Shown in pieces: positions 7,093 to 14,473 of a stretch of DNA of 14,779 nt (position 1 is its first letter; the number at the start of each line of letters is the position of its first letter). Made by a program: the position numbers and the translations under genes. The stretch lies in contig JAJJXM010000208.1 of NCBI GenBank assembly GCA_024516155.1, positions 1 to 14,779 on the forward strand. The letters are read 5' to 3'. A model generated the notes under the pieces. That model worked only from the letters and a program-made list of their open reading frames with translations. It did not search any database and was not told the origin of the DNA. This DNA is from Pyronema omphalodes. Lineage: Eukaryota > Ascomycota > Pezizomycetes > Pezizales > Pyronemataceae.

Positions 7093-7101
7093 ACGTTCGA
7101 T
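7093..7101 (+). promoter_or_regulatory. Candidate self-priming primer binding site
   Basis: Two bases after the 5' LTR lies ACGTTCGAT. No TGG start and no tRNA 3'-end complement is apparent. It is exactly complementary to ATCGAACGT inside the LTR (6873-6881), about 35 nt after a TACATAA box, where a transcript could begin. Tf1-type elements prime reverse transcription with the 5' end of their own RNA, and several fungal chromoviruses do the same. The 9-nt match is seen; the mechanism is inferred. Confidence 0.5.
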
Positions 7102-7125
7102 CGATTAACTATTCAACCGACACGC

Positions 7126-7368
7126 ATGAACCGCACCGGTTCTGCCTGGACCTACGCACTAAAACAAGCTCTTGAAACGCACACCTTATACGAAACCTTT
7201 GGGATCCCCGACAGATTCGCTGGCGCCGTGCGAAGAACCATCCGACGAGCAGAAAATAACTGCTACCTTGTGGTCCGCTGGCAACTCCAGGACTATACCT
7301 ATCAGGAGCACATCCGCCGCACCATCAGACTCAAGCCAATCCTCAGAGCCCGCCAAAATGCATATTAA
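7126..7368 (+). CDS. Leader ORF, or N-terminal part of gag (80 aa)
   Basis: The first ATG after the LTR opens an 80-codon frame with strongly C-ending codons and a balanced Trp/Tyr/Leu content, as expected of real coding sequence. Its TAA (7366-7368) overlaps the ATG (7358) of the next gag frame within ATGCATATTAA. Either it is a separate small protein upstream of gag with overlapping start and stop, or it is the Gag N-terminus cut off by a one-base frame change. I cannot name a domain. Comparison with other copies of the family would decide. Confidence 0.55.
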   Translation: MNRTGSAWTYALKQALETHTLYETFGIPDRFAGAVRRTIRRAENNCYLVVRWQLQDYTYQEHIRRTIRLKPILRARQNAY

Positions 7369-8700
7369 ACTGATTGACGAAGGCCACTGGCAACAAATTG
7401 TGAACGCCGCCGCCATGACCCAGTTCCCCGACGGCCATGAGCCGCTCACCTTTACCAAACAACTTGCACAATCCATCTTAGACGCTCAGGACCACCCCAC
7501 GGGTTATCTCTTAAACGACCTCGCGGAAACCCCCGGTTCCCGTAACAGCACTCGGGTATCCAGCCCTGTCGCCTCCCGCGCTCCGGAAGCTCCCACCCCT
7601 GCCCCCATTCCCCCTGTCGTGATCCAGACTGGCTCCGTCCAGGTCTACCCGAACGGCCCAGAACCAGCACCGCGAGCCGCCGCACCCCCTACCACAGCTG
7701 CAGCCGCAGCCCCCGCCCCCGCGATAATCGCACCAATTCCTAGACCCCCCCCCCCGTGACCCCGAGATCCTCCTAACCCCGGAGGAGCAAGCCGATACAA
7801 ACGAAATCCACTACTACGAGAAAGAACTCACCCGCCAGCGTGAGCTCATCAACGCGCTACTCGCCTCCCCCGGCATCCGCGTAACCGGAGACAAAATCTC
7901 GGATCCGCCAACCTTCGACGGGTCCAACAGGGAGGACCTCCGCCGCTTTGTCTCCTTGCTCCGTATCAAGTTAGTGAGCGATGAACTACGTTTCCCGACT
8001 CCCCATAAACGGATTTCTTACGCCATGGGCCGCCTCCGCGGACGCGCCCTGGATCAGATTCTTCCTTACATCAAGGAAAACGGCAACCGCTGGGCTCTCA
8101 ACGACGTCGAGGACGTCATTAAAATTTTACAGCGTACCTTCGGAGACCCGGACGAGCGCGCAACGGCTCGTTTCAAACTACAGAATCTCCGACAGAACAA
8201 CCGCGAATTTTCGGACTACTACGCAGAGTTCTCCCGCCTAGTCGCAGAGTTAGGCTGGGACGAAGCCGCCACCATGGATGCCCTGCGTAACGGCCTGTCC
8301 CTTGAGCTACACGAGAAGTTGGTTGGTGCCCCGCCCACCACCACGATGCACGAATTCGTCGAACAGTGTCAAAAATTGGACTCCCAATTAAGGGCACTTG
8401 AAAACCTCCGCAAGCTGCGTACCAACCGTGGCCAAGTTAAGACCACTACCACCGCCACCCCCACCACCAGTCGTCCCACCCCCGCTACCCAAGCCACCAC
8501 CGCCTCCTCCAACAAGCAAACCCCGGCCCAGGGACCCCGTCAGAAACTGTCGGCACAGGAGCGCGCGACCCGCCTATCAGAAGGACGTTGACTGCGATGG
8601 CCTCGGCCACATGGCTGCGTCGTGCCCCGCCAAGACGAATGTTAAAGTGGCGAGTGTGGAATTAGTGGATGCTGAAGAAGAAGTGTCGGGAAAAGAATAA
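7358..8700 (+). pseudogene. Ty3/gypsy gag (capsid and partial CCHC knuckle), frame-broken
   Basis: Coding signal passes through three frames. Segment 1 (7358-7759) is an N-terminal region with a Pro/Ala-rich linker and ends in a run of 11 C (7745-7755). Segment 2 (7743-8591) resumes in the next frame and carries a Ty3-type capsid: DPPTFDGSN, then REDLRRFVSLLRIKL, FGDPDERATARFKLQNLRQ and the FSDYYAEFSRLVAELGW region. It ends in a TGA exactly where a CCHC knuckle should begin. Segment 3 (about 8590-8700) resumes in the next frame with CDGLGHMAASC, the C-x4-H-x4-C remainder of a CCHC. The spacing fits loss of about 5 nt through the first C-x2-C. Gag binds and packages element RNA; this copy cannot make full-length Gag unless the breaks are assembly errors. 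Confidence 0.8.
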
Positions 8701-8732
8701 ACCAGCTGCAAGAAGATGGCTCTGCCGCTGGT
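8688..8732 (+). promoter_or_regulatory. Probable -1 ribosomal frameshift signal joining gag to pol
   Basis: The heptamer G GGA AAA (8688-8694) fits X XXY YYZ in the gag frame. It is followed by a 6-nt spacer that contains the gag stop (GAA TAA, stop 8698-8700). Next comes a perfect 6-bp stem, ACCAGC (8701-8706) with GCTGGT (8727-8732), stacked on a small GGC-TCT-GCC hairpin. A -1 shift leads straight into the pol frame, which is open from 8676. The first ATG of pol (~9051) lies after the protease active site, so pol needs such a shift. Confidence 0.75.
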
Positions 8733-11700
8733 GGGAATACTATTGTTGCTGATACATTGCTATTATCGGGCGCAAGTTTTACTGGAAAGTTAGAATGCAA
8801 ACACCTTGTCCTCTCCTGTTCCTTGTTTTCCAATAATCGCTCCGTGAAAACAGTAGCGCTCGTTGACTGCGGCGCCACTGGTATCGCCTTTGTTGACCGC
8901 AATTTCGCCCGCCATCACAAACTCCCCCTAACCCCCCTATCCACCGCCCGAACGGTCGAAGTTATCGACGGCCGCCCCATATCCTCAGGAAAGATAACAC
9001 ACCTCGCCCAAGTAGAGTGTACCATCAATGGTCACTCGGAAACCCTTCCCATGTTTGTCACCAAGCTGGGTCACTACCCGGTGGTGTTGGGTATCCCCTG
9101 GTTGAAAAAACACGATGTAACCATAAGCTTCAGTTCCAACACTGTAAGCTTCGACTCCGAATACTGCCTAAGGAATTGCACCCCGTTGCCTGTGAGCACA
9201 ACCGGTGTCGAGGTCCTGGACTCGAGGCCCCCTCCCGCTGTCCACGAGCCCGACACAAACCCCTTGCCGGAGTTGGAAGACTCGGTCCCCGACCCCCCGG
9301 ACGAACCCCCAATAGAGATCTCAAGTCTAACCATCACCGACTTCAAGGAAATGGTAGAAGACGAAAGCCTGACAGTGTTCTCGCTATCGTTGGACGAGAT
9401 CACCGTCGCCCTACAAGACAAGCCCCCCCTCACGGACGACGAACTGAAAGATATGATCCCCGAGGAGTATCATGACTACCTCGATTTATTCAAGGAGGTC
9501 AACGCGAAGGAACTTCCCCCGCACCGACCCTACGACCACAAGATCCCACTGAAAGAGGGATTCGTTCCGCCCTTTGGCCCGTTATACTCGCTGTCACGCA
9601 ACGAGTTGCAGACGCTGAAAACATGGCTCGATGAGAATTTGGAGAAAGGATTTATACAACGCTCCCAATCACCAGCCGCCTCGCCGATATTATTCGTGAA
9701 AAAATCAGACGGATCCCTACGCCTGTGTGTCGACTACCGAAGACTGAATGAAGGTACCGAGAAGAACCGGTACCCGCTGCCATTGATACAGGAAACGATG
9801 ATGAATCTTTCCAAAGCTCAATACTTTACGACCCTTGATGTCCGCAGCGCTTATAATCTTATCAGAATGGCAGAGGGCGAAGAATGGAAGACGGCCTTCC
9901 GCACACGGTACGGCCTGTTTGAATCGAAAGTGATGCCTTTTGGGCTCACCAATGCGCCTGCCGATTTCCAGGCATTTATAAATGATGTCCTGAGACCATA
10001 CCTAGACCAGTTTTGTACGGCATACTTGGACGATATCCTGGTATTCTCCGAAACAAAGTCAGATCACACCGCACACGTCCGAAAGATCTTGGAACGACTC
10101 AAACAAGAAAAACTGCACTTGAAGCCAGAGAAGTGTAAGTTTGCTAAGGCAGAAGTACAGTACCTGGGCTACAACATCGGCCGCGACGGCGCGCGCATGA
10201 TGGATTCCAAAGTAGCCACAGTGAGAGATTGGAAGGAACCAACCAATTTGAAACAGGTCCAAGAGTTCCTGGGCTTCGCGAATTTCTACCGAAGATTTAT
10301 CAAAGACTACTCAAAAGTGGTCTCCCCGCTTACAGCTCTGACCAAAAAGAAAGATGGTAAAGCAATCCCCTTTATCTGGGGTAAAGATCAGCAGAGCGCC
10401 TTCGACCGACTGAAGGACGCATTTACATCAGCACCCATCCTCAAGCACTTCGACTACGAGAAACCGATCGTAGTAGAAACGGACGCATCTGACTATGTGT
10501 CCGCTGGAGTTTTATCACAATACGACGATGATAACGTGTTACACCCCGTCGCATTTTATTCCAAGAAGCATTCCCCGGCAGAATGCAACTACGAAATCTA
10601 CGACAAGGAACTACTTGCAATAGTTCGTTGTTTTGAGGAATGGCGTCCCCACTTAGAGGGCTCCGCCTTTCCTATAAAAGTATTGACGGATCACAAGAAT
10701 CTTGAATACTTTATGACGACAAAGCTGCTGAATAGACGACAAGCACGCTGGTCCGAGTTCCTGTCTCGGTTTAACTTTGTGATCACCTATCGACCGGGTA
10801 CGTTGGGAGGAAAACCGGACGCCCTGACAAGAAGAGCCGCCGACCTCCCGGAAGAGGGAGACGAACGCATACTGGCGAACCAGCAAGCTGTTCTGAAGCC
10901 ACAGAACTTTCAGTTATGCATGACCCCGCCAATGAAACTCGCACCTTCCGAAGTAGACCTCCTGTTCACAGAGGGCTACGAGACAGATTCATTCCCCAAC
11001 CGAGTGTTAGGAATGCTGGAAGATGGCACACAAATCTGTAAGGACATATCGCTCGCCGATTGCTCCGTGTTAGAGAACAGATTGTACTACCGAGATTGCC
11101 TCTATGTCCCCGCGCTGGATAAGCTACGATTGAAACTACTGCAAGATCACCACGACCCCCCCACCATGGGACACCCGGGCCGTGCGAAGACTTTCGAACT
11201 CCTCGCCAGGAATTATTACTGGCCCTCGATGAGAAAAGATGTGGACCAATTCGTCCGGAATTGCCACACCTGTAAAAGAACAAAGGCTACCCGCCACGCA
11301 CCCTATGGAACCCTGAAGCCCCTACCGGTTCCGCACCACCCTTGGCAGAATATATCGGTGGATTTTGTTACTGGACTACCGACATCAGAAGGCTTCGACG
11401 CAATATGTGCGATCGTTTGCCGACTAACGAAACAGCGGCACTTGGTGCCCTGCCATTCCACGATAGACGCAGAAGGCTTCGCGCAACTCTTCCTGGAAAA
11501 TGTGTTCAAACTACACGGCCTGCCAGACACAGTAGTGTCCGACCGCGGTCCGCAATTTGTGGCCCACTTCTGGAAACACTTGGCGAATTGCATGGGTATC
11601 GAAATTGCCACGAGTACGGCCTTTCATCCCCAAACCGACGGCCAAACAGAGAGAATTAACGCGGTTACGGAGCAATATCTCCGCGCGTACGTCTGTTACT

Positions 11701-12425
11701 TACAAGACGATTGGAAGAAATTTTTACCACTGGCAGAATTTGCTGCAAATAACCAAGTATCGGATACAACGTCGCTGTCTCCGTTCTACGCTATATATGG
11801 TCGACACCCCAAGTGCTCTTTCGAACTGGAAATCAGGACCGACAACCCTGAGGAAGTGAAAGCGAACGAGGTAGCGGAAAGGATGTCACACATCCATGAC
11901 GTCTTACGTTCGGAAATGAAATACGCCCAAGCCCGCCACATAGAAGCCGCCGACAATTCCCGACTCCCCGCGCCGGTCTTCAAACCAGGAGACCTGGTAT
12001 GGCTGGACGCCCGCAACCTAAGAACCCGCCGCCCCTCAAAGAAACTAGAAAATAAACACCTAGGCCCCTTCACCGTGTTACGGCCTATTGGATCCCACGC
12101 CTATGAATTGGATATACCGGAGACCATGAAACACCACAGGACCTTCCCCGTGTCCCTACTAAACCCAGCCCCTTCGGACCCCCTCCCTGGCCAGATTATT
12201 CCACCGCCCCTACCGGTAGTAGTAGACGGCGAAGAAGAATGGTTCGTGGACGAAATTCTGGATAGCCGTTGGTCAAGAGGAAACCTGCAGTACCTCGTCA
12301 AGTGGACCGGCCATGACTCTCCAACCTGGGAACCGGAAACGAACCTATCCGAGACTGAGGCCGCTGAGAGATTCCACCAGTTATACCCAGACAAACCTTC
12401 TCCTCTCGTAGGAACTCGAGCCTAA
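8694..12425 (+). CDS. pol: Gypsy Pol polyprotein: protease, reverse transcriptase, RNase H, integrase, chromodomain
   Basis: Uninterrupted frame of 1243 codons from the frameshift site; residues below are counted from the codon at 8757. Retropepsin: VDCGATG with catalytic D37 (Cys where most have Ser). RT: about 290-480, with LCVDYRRLN, MPFGLTNAP and YLDD (423-426). RNase H: TDAS D576, E618, D645, D688. Integrase zinc region H799/H806 and C836/C839; catalytic D869, D929 and E965 (DD35E). A GPF motif (1103-1105) and a C-terminal chromodomain (about 1162-1211, WFVDEILDSR ... YLVKWTGHDSPTWEP) follow. The chromodomain probably targets integration to marked chromatin. All catalytic residues are present, so this pol looks functional. 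There is no upstream ATG for it; expression should be as Gag-Pol by -1 frameshift. Confidence 0.95.
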   Translation, partial: RINQLQEDGSAAGGNTIVADTLLLSGASFTGKLECKHLVLSCSLFSNNRSVKTVALVDCGATGIAFVDRNFARHHKLPLTPLSTARTVEVIDGRPISSGKITHLAQVECTINGHSETLPMFVTKLGHYPVVLGIPWLKKHDVTISFSSNTVSFDSEYCLRNCTPLPVSTTGVEVLDSRPPPAVHEPDTNPLPELEDSVPDPPDEPPIEISSLTITDFKEMVEDESLTVFSLSLDEITVALQDKPPLTDDELKDMIPEEYHDYLDLFKEVNAKELPPHRPYDHKIPLKEGFVPPFGPLYSLSRNELQTLKTWLDENLEKGFIQRSQSPAASPILFVKKSDGSLRLCVDYRRLNEGTEKNRYPLPLIQETMMNLSKAQYFTTLDVRSAYNLIRMAEGEEWKTAFRTRYGLFESKVMPFGLTNAPADFQAFINDVLRPYLDQFCTAYLDDILVFSETKSDHTAHVRKILERLKQEKLHLKPEKCKFAKAEVQYLGYNIGRDGARMMDSKVATVRDWKEPTNLKQVQEFLGFANFYRRFIKDYSKVVSPLTALTKKKDGKAIPFIWGKDQQSAFDRLKDAFTSAPILKHFDYEKPIVVETDASDYVSAGVLSQYDDDNVLHPVAFYSKKHSPAECNYEIYDKELLAIVRCFEEWRPHLEGSAFPIKVLTDHKNLEYFMTTKLLNRRQARWSEFLSRFNFVITYRPGTLGGKPDALTRRAADLPEEGDERILANQQAVLKPQNFQLCMTPPMKLAPSEVDLLFTEGYETDSFPNRVLGMLEDGTQICKDISLADCSVLENRLYYRDCLYVPALDKLRLKLLQDHHDPPTMGHPGRAKTFELLARNYYWPSMRKDVDQFVRNCHTCKRTKATRHAPYGTLKPLPVPHHPWQNISVDFVTGLPTSEGFDAICAIVCRLTKQRHLVPCHSTIDAEGFAQLFLENVFKLHGLPDTVVSDRGPQFVAHFWKHLANCMGIEIATSTAFHPQTDGQTERINAVTEQYLRAYVCYLQDDWKKFLPLAEFAANNQVSDTTSLSPFYAIYGRHPKCSFELEIRTDNPEEVKANEVAERMSHIHDVLRSEMKYAQARHIEAADNSRLPAPVFKPGDLVWLDARNLRTRRPSKKLENKHLGPFTVLRPIGSHAYELDIPETMKHHRTFPVSLLNPAPSDPLPGQIIPPPLPVVVDGEEEWFVDEILDSRWSRGNLQYLVKWTGHDSPTWEPETNLSETEAAERFHQLYPDKPSPLVGTRA

Positions 12426-12426
12426 C

Positions 12427-12434
12427 GGGGGGGG
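12427..12434 (+). promoter_or_regulatory. G-run acting as polypurine tract
   Basis: Eight G lie 3 bases before the 3' LTR and just after the pol stop (12423-12425). Its position fits the plus-strand primer of reverse transcription. It is short for a PPT and contains no A. Confidence 0.6.
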
Positions 12435-12437
12435 TAC

Positions 12438-12974
12438 TGTCACGGCACACGGCTGACGAGCCGTTGTGTTGCGTCATCATGTTGTCGTGGTTGTTGATCG
12501 ACATCGTGCCGTTGTCTTGCCGTGTTGTGTTGCCGTTGTGTTGTTGTGTTGTTGTGTTGTTGTGTGTGCCGTGCCATGTTGACTGAGAGACGGATTGATG
12601 ATGGATGACATACCACGAGCTGGAGAGCTGTGGCGTCGCAGTTGAATCGATGGAGAACGGAAGCTCATGTAGCGATGATTGTATGACGGCCCAGCAAGAG
12701 TGCTGGCCGCCTCTTTGTACATAAGGAGGCTTGCCTCCCCGTTGTTGAGATTCTCCATCGAACGTCTTGTGTCTTCTCCTGACTCCTAATATAAGAATTC
12801 CTCTCCTAAGTCCTACGTCACTCTTGTCCTTGTCCCTGTCCCTGTTTAGTGTGCCGTCCGTCTGACGAGCACTTCGGTCCTTGTCCTGCCGTTCCCCGTT
12901 CCGGAACCTGCCTAGTCCCCCTTTCCGGTAGTGTTCAGTGTGTCCCTTGAACGTCCGTTCTCGTGTCCCTGACA
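12438..12974 (+). repeat. 3' LTR (537 bp)
   Basis: By-eye alignment with the 5' LTR shows one extra 8-bp TGTTGTTG unit in the microsatellite and one substitution (GATGACATACC here, GATGACGTACC in the 5' LTR). Otherwise I see no difference. The substitution is at a CpG, as expected from methyl-cytosine deamination. Confidence 0.95.
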
Positions 12975-12979
12975 GTTCC
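12975..12979. repeat. Gypsy target site duplication, right (GTTCC)
   Basis: Second copy of the 5-bp duplication at 6557-6561. It lies in a codon of the interrupted minus-strand gene. Confidence 0.9.
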
Positions 12980-13431
12980 CCGTTGGGGTGCTGCTGGTCT
13001 TTCTCCGGGACGGGGGTCGGTTCCTCCGGTGTCGGAGCGGGAGTTGTCGTGGAGCGGGCAGGCCCTGTGGCGCCGCATCTAGCTTCATGGCCGTCCATGT
13101 TAACCAGAAACCCACAGTCGTAGCAGACCCTCTTCCCGCGCTGCCAGGCCCGACAGGCCTTCCGAACGTCCAGATGTTTCCTCCTGATCACAGCCTCTAA
13201 CTCGGGATCGTGCGTCCGTCCGCAGTTGCCTTCGTTGGTTCCTTTCCGCCCAGCGGTTGGAAAATAGTTGTAGTTTTCTTTCGATTGTCGATGTGTGGCG
13301 CAGTAGTCGTCGTAACAAAAGGTCCAGTGTTGGGCATCGTGTGGGGGATACGTGGTTGTCGGTGATGGGGCATCCTGGCGGTACCAGCCGCCGGATTGTT
13401 GGTCGTTCTCGGGGTTTATGGGGCTAGCCAT
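12975..13431 (-). pseudogene. N-terminal half of a Cys/His-rich membrane protein gene, split by the gypsy element
   Basis: The frame starts at the ATG at 13431, in the very good context AAACCATGG; an upstream ATG at 13527 is in the same frame but in a weaker setting. It encodes 152 residues before the insertion. Two Cys/His clusters are visible: C39-x4-C44-x2-H47 within WTFCYDDYCATH, and C103-x2-C106-x8-H115-x3-C119 within CYDCGFLVNMDGHEARC. Both are plausible zinc sites. A Pro/Thr-rich linker follows. As it stands the frame reads through the LTR and antisense pol to a stop at about 12298, giving a chimera. The family is not recognised. It could be a host gene or the first ORF of yet another mobile element. 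Confidence 0.65.
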
Positions 13432-13572
13432 GGTTTTTACAACCTTGGGGCCGGTTTTCTTGGGTAGGTTGTGTGAAATCGTCGGATAGCGTCGGGGGAA
13501 TTCGTGAAGTTCTCCGATGGGTACCAAGTTCGGTCGGGATCAGGGAATCCCGTCCAACGTACACGATACTGG
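13432..13572 (-). other. Short upstream region of the split gene
   Basis: These 141 bp separate the ATG of the split gene from the 3' end of LINE B2, which lies upstream on the same strand. I see no TATA box. The LINE insertion may have displaced the promoter, or its 3' sequence may now serve as part of it. Confidence 0.4.
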
Positions 13573-13880
13573 TTTGTTTGTTTGTTCTCTCATTACTTGT
13601 TTGCAACCCGAAGGTTATGACAAGGGACAGATAAATACAAAAGAGAAGCAGAAAGAAATGTAAAAGCAAAAACCTCGTCTCCACCTCTACCAGTCTCCTC
13701 CTCTTGATCGTTGTGGTTGTGGGGTCTGTCCCCACTGTATACTTCGGGGGTTTCTTGTCCAAGCGCGTCTGATGTTCCAAGTGCCCTGCTTGCACAGAGG
13801 CCGCCTCGCCGGGCTCCTCCCTTTCCTCCTCCCTTCCCCTTCCCATGTTTAGCCATTTTACCGCCTTTGTTTCCTCCGCG
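13573..13880 (-). repeat. Conserved LINE 3'-terminal region, third copy
   Basis: This is nearly identical to 3624-3935 (plus strand) and to the left end of the window (minus strand). It includes the GTGGGG/CCCCAC hairpin near 13717-13733, the UUCG hairpin (13596-13624) and three and a half ACAA units at the end. Confidence 0.85.
13596..13624 (-). promoter_or_regulatory. 3'-terminal C(UUCG)G stem-loop of LINE B2
   Basis: Same bases and pairing as 3877-3905: CTTGT/ACAAG outer stem, AACC/GGTT inner stem and TTCG loop. It is intact in both elements whose 3' ends are in the window. Confidence 0.6.
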
Positions 13881-13882
13881 TA

Positions 13883-13941
13883 CAAAAGAAAAAGAAAAAG
13901 AAAAAGAAAAAGAAAAAGAAAAAGAAAAAGAAAAAGAAAAA
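13883..13941 (-). repeat. Hexamer microsatellite (AAAAAG on plus strand, about 9 units)
   Basis: A tandem AAAAAG array within the LINE B2 3' UTR replaces the T-rich block of element A (3597-3622). The Phe/Leu- and Lys/Arg-repeat frames across it are not genes. Confidence 0.9.
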
Positions 13942-14358
13942 CTCCCGCCGCCCTCCTCTGCTCCTTCCCCGTGCCCCTCTCTCTTCCTCCGCAGCGCCTC
14001 GCACTCCTCCCGCCCTTCGAACATAAGAAAAACATCGTCGCACCCAACCAAAGGAAAGTACAAAAGAAACTCGTCTGCCCTCTCTCGCCTTCCGTCCCCT
14101 TCATCTCCCGTCCCGTGCACCATTCCACCCTCCGTTCCCTTCTCATCCGTCGCACCATAAACAACTCCAGCCCGTAAGACAAACAATTGAAAGACAAAGA
14201 AAAGAAAAAACAACAGAAAACAAGAAGAAAGCAAGACTCAAAACACCCGAACCCCAAGCAGACCCAAGCAACAACCCCAGCCCGATCCCGTCACCGCGTG
14301 CCCGTTCCCTTTCTCTCTCCGCCTATCCCTCCTCTACCTTCCCCTTCTGCTTGTCCTC
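13942..14358 (-). other. Internal part of the LINE B2 3' UTR
   Basis: GA-rich and mixed sequence on the minus strand, with T-rich stretches near 14170-14230. No supported gene. Its last part (minus strand, just before the hexamer array) has GGGGCACGGGG and GGCGGCGGGAG, similar to the end of element A ORF1 (GGGGGCACGGG, CCCGGCGGC). Confidence 0.5.
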
Positions 14359-14378
14359 TTTTTTTTTTTTTTTTTTTT
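14359..14378 (-). repeat. Run of 20 A (minus strand) inside the LINE B2 3' UTR
   Basis: A poly(A)-like run lies between ORF2 and the rest of the 3' UTR. It matches in position the A-rich tract after LINE B1 ORF2 (5114-5167). Confidence 0.85.
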
Positions 14379-14473
14379 ACAAAAAACAAAAATCCTAAGT
14401 AAGAAAGCACTGCAAAATCAGCGCACGCGAAAGGTCCTAAGGTACTGCGGTCAGTGTAGTCAGCGGTAGGGGT

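Larger units (their letters stand above)
6562..12974 (+). mobile_element. Full-length Ty3/gypsy chromovirus LTR retrotransposon
   Basis: The element is 6413 bp long with TG...CA LTRs, a 5-bp target duplication, a broken gag, a -1 frameshift signal, an intact pol ending in a chromodomain, and a G-run before the 3' LTR. Domain order PR-RT-RNase H-IN-CHR is that of the chromovirus lineage. The two LTRs differ by one substitution (G/A in GATGACGTACC) and one 8-bp step of a TGTTGTTG repeat, so insertion is recent. It lies antisense to the Cys/His-membrane gene that it interrupts. Confidence 0.97.

Noticed and set aside
7091..7110. Standard tRNA-primed binding site
   Set aside because: No TGG and no recognisable tRNA 3'-end complement directly after the LTR.
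8757..8759. Start of pol at this codon
   Set aside because: It is TTG, and the frame is open upstream to 8676; the frameshift model explains pol expression better.
13508..13566. Plus-strand resemblance to the 3' part of a fungal 5S rRNA gene (AGTTCGGTCGGGAT and GGGAATCCCGTCC)
   Set aside because: Only the last third looks similar, I find no convincing box A or 5' half, and the segment may belong to the upstream region of the split gene. A scan with the Rfam 5S model would decide.
13424..14257. 277-codon minus-strand frame with a Phe/Leu repeat
   Set aside because: It crosses the hexamer repeat, the LINE 3' end and the flanking gene's upstream region, so it is not a coherent gene.
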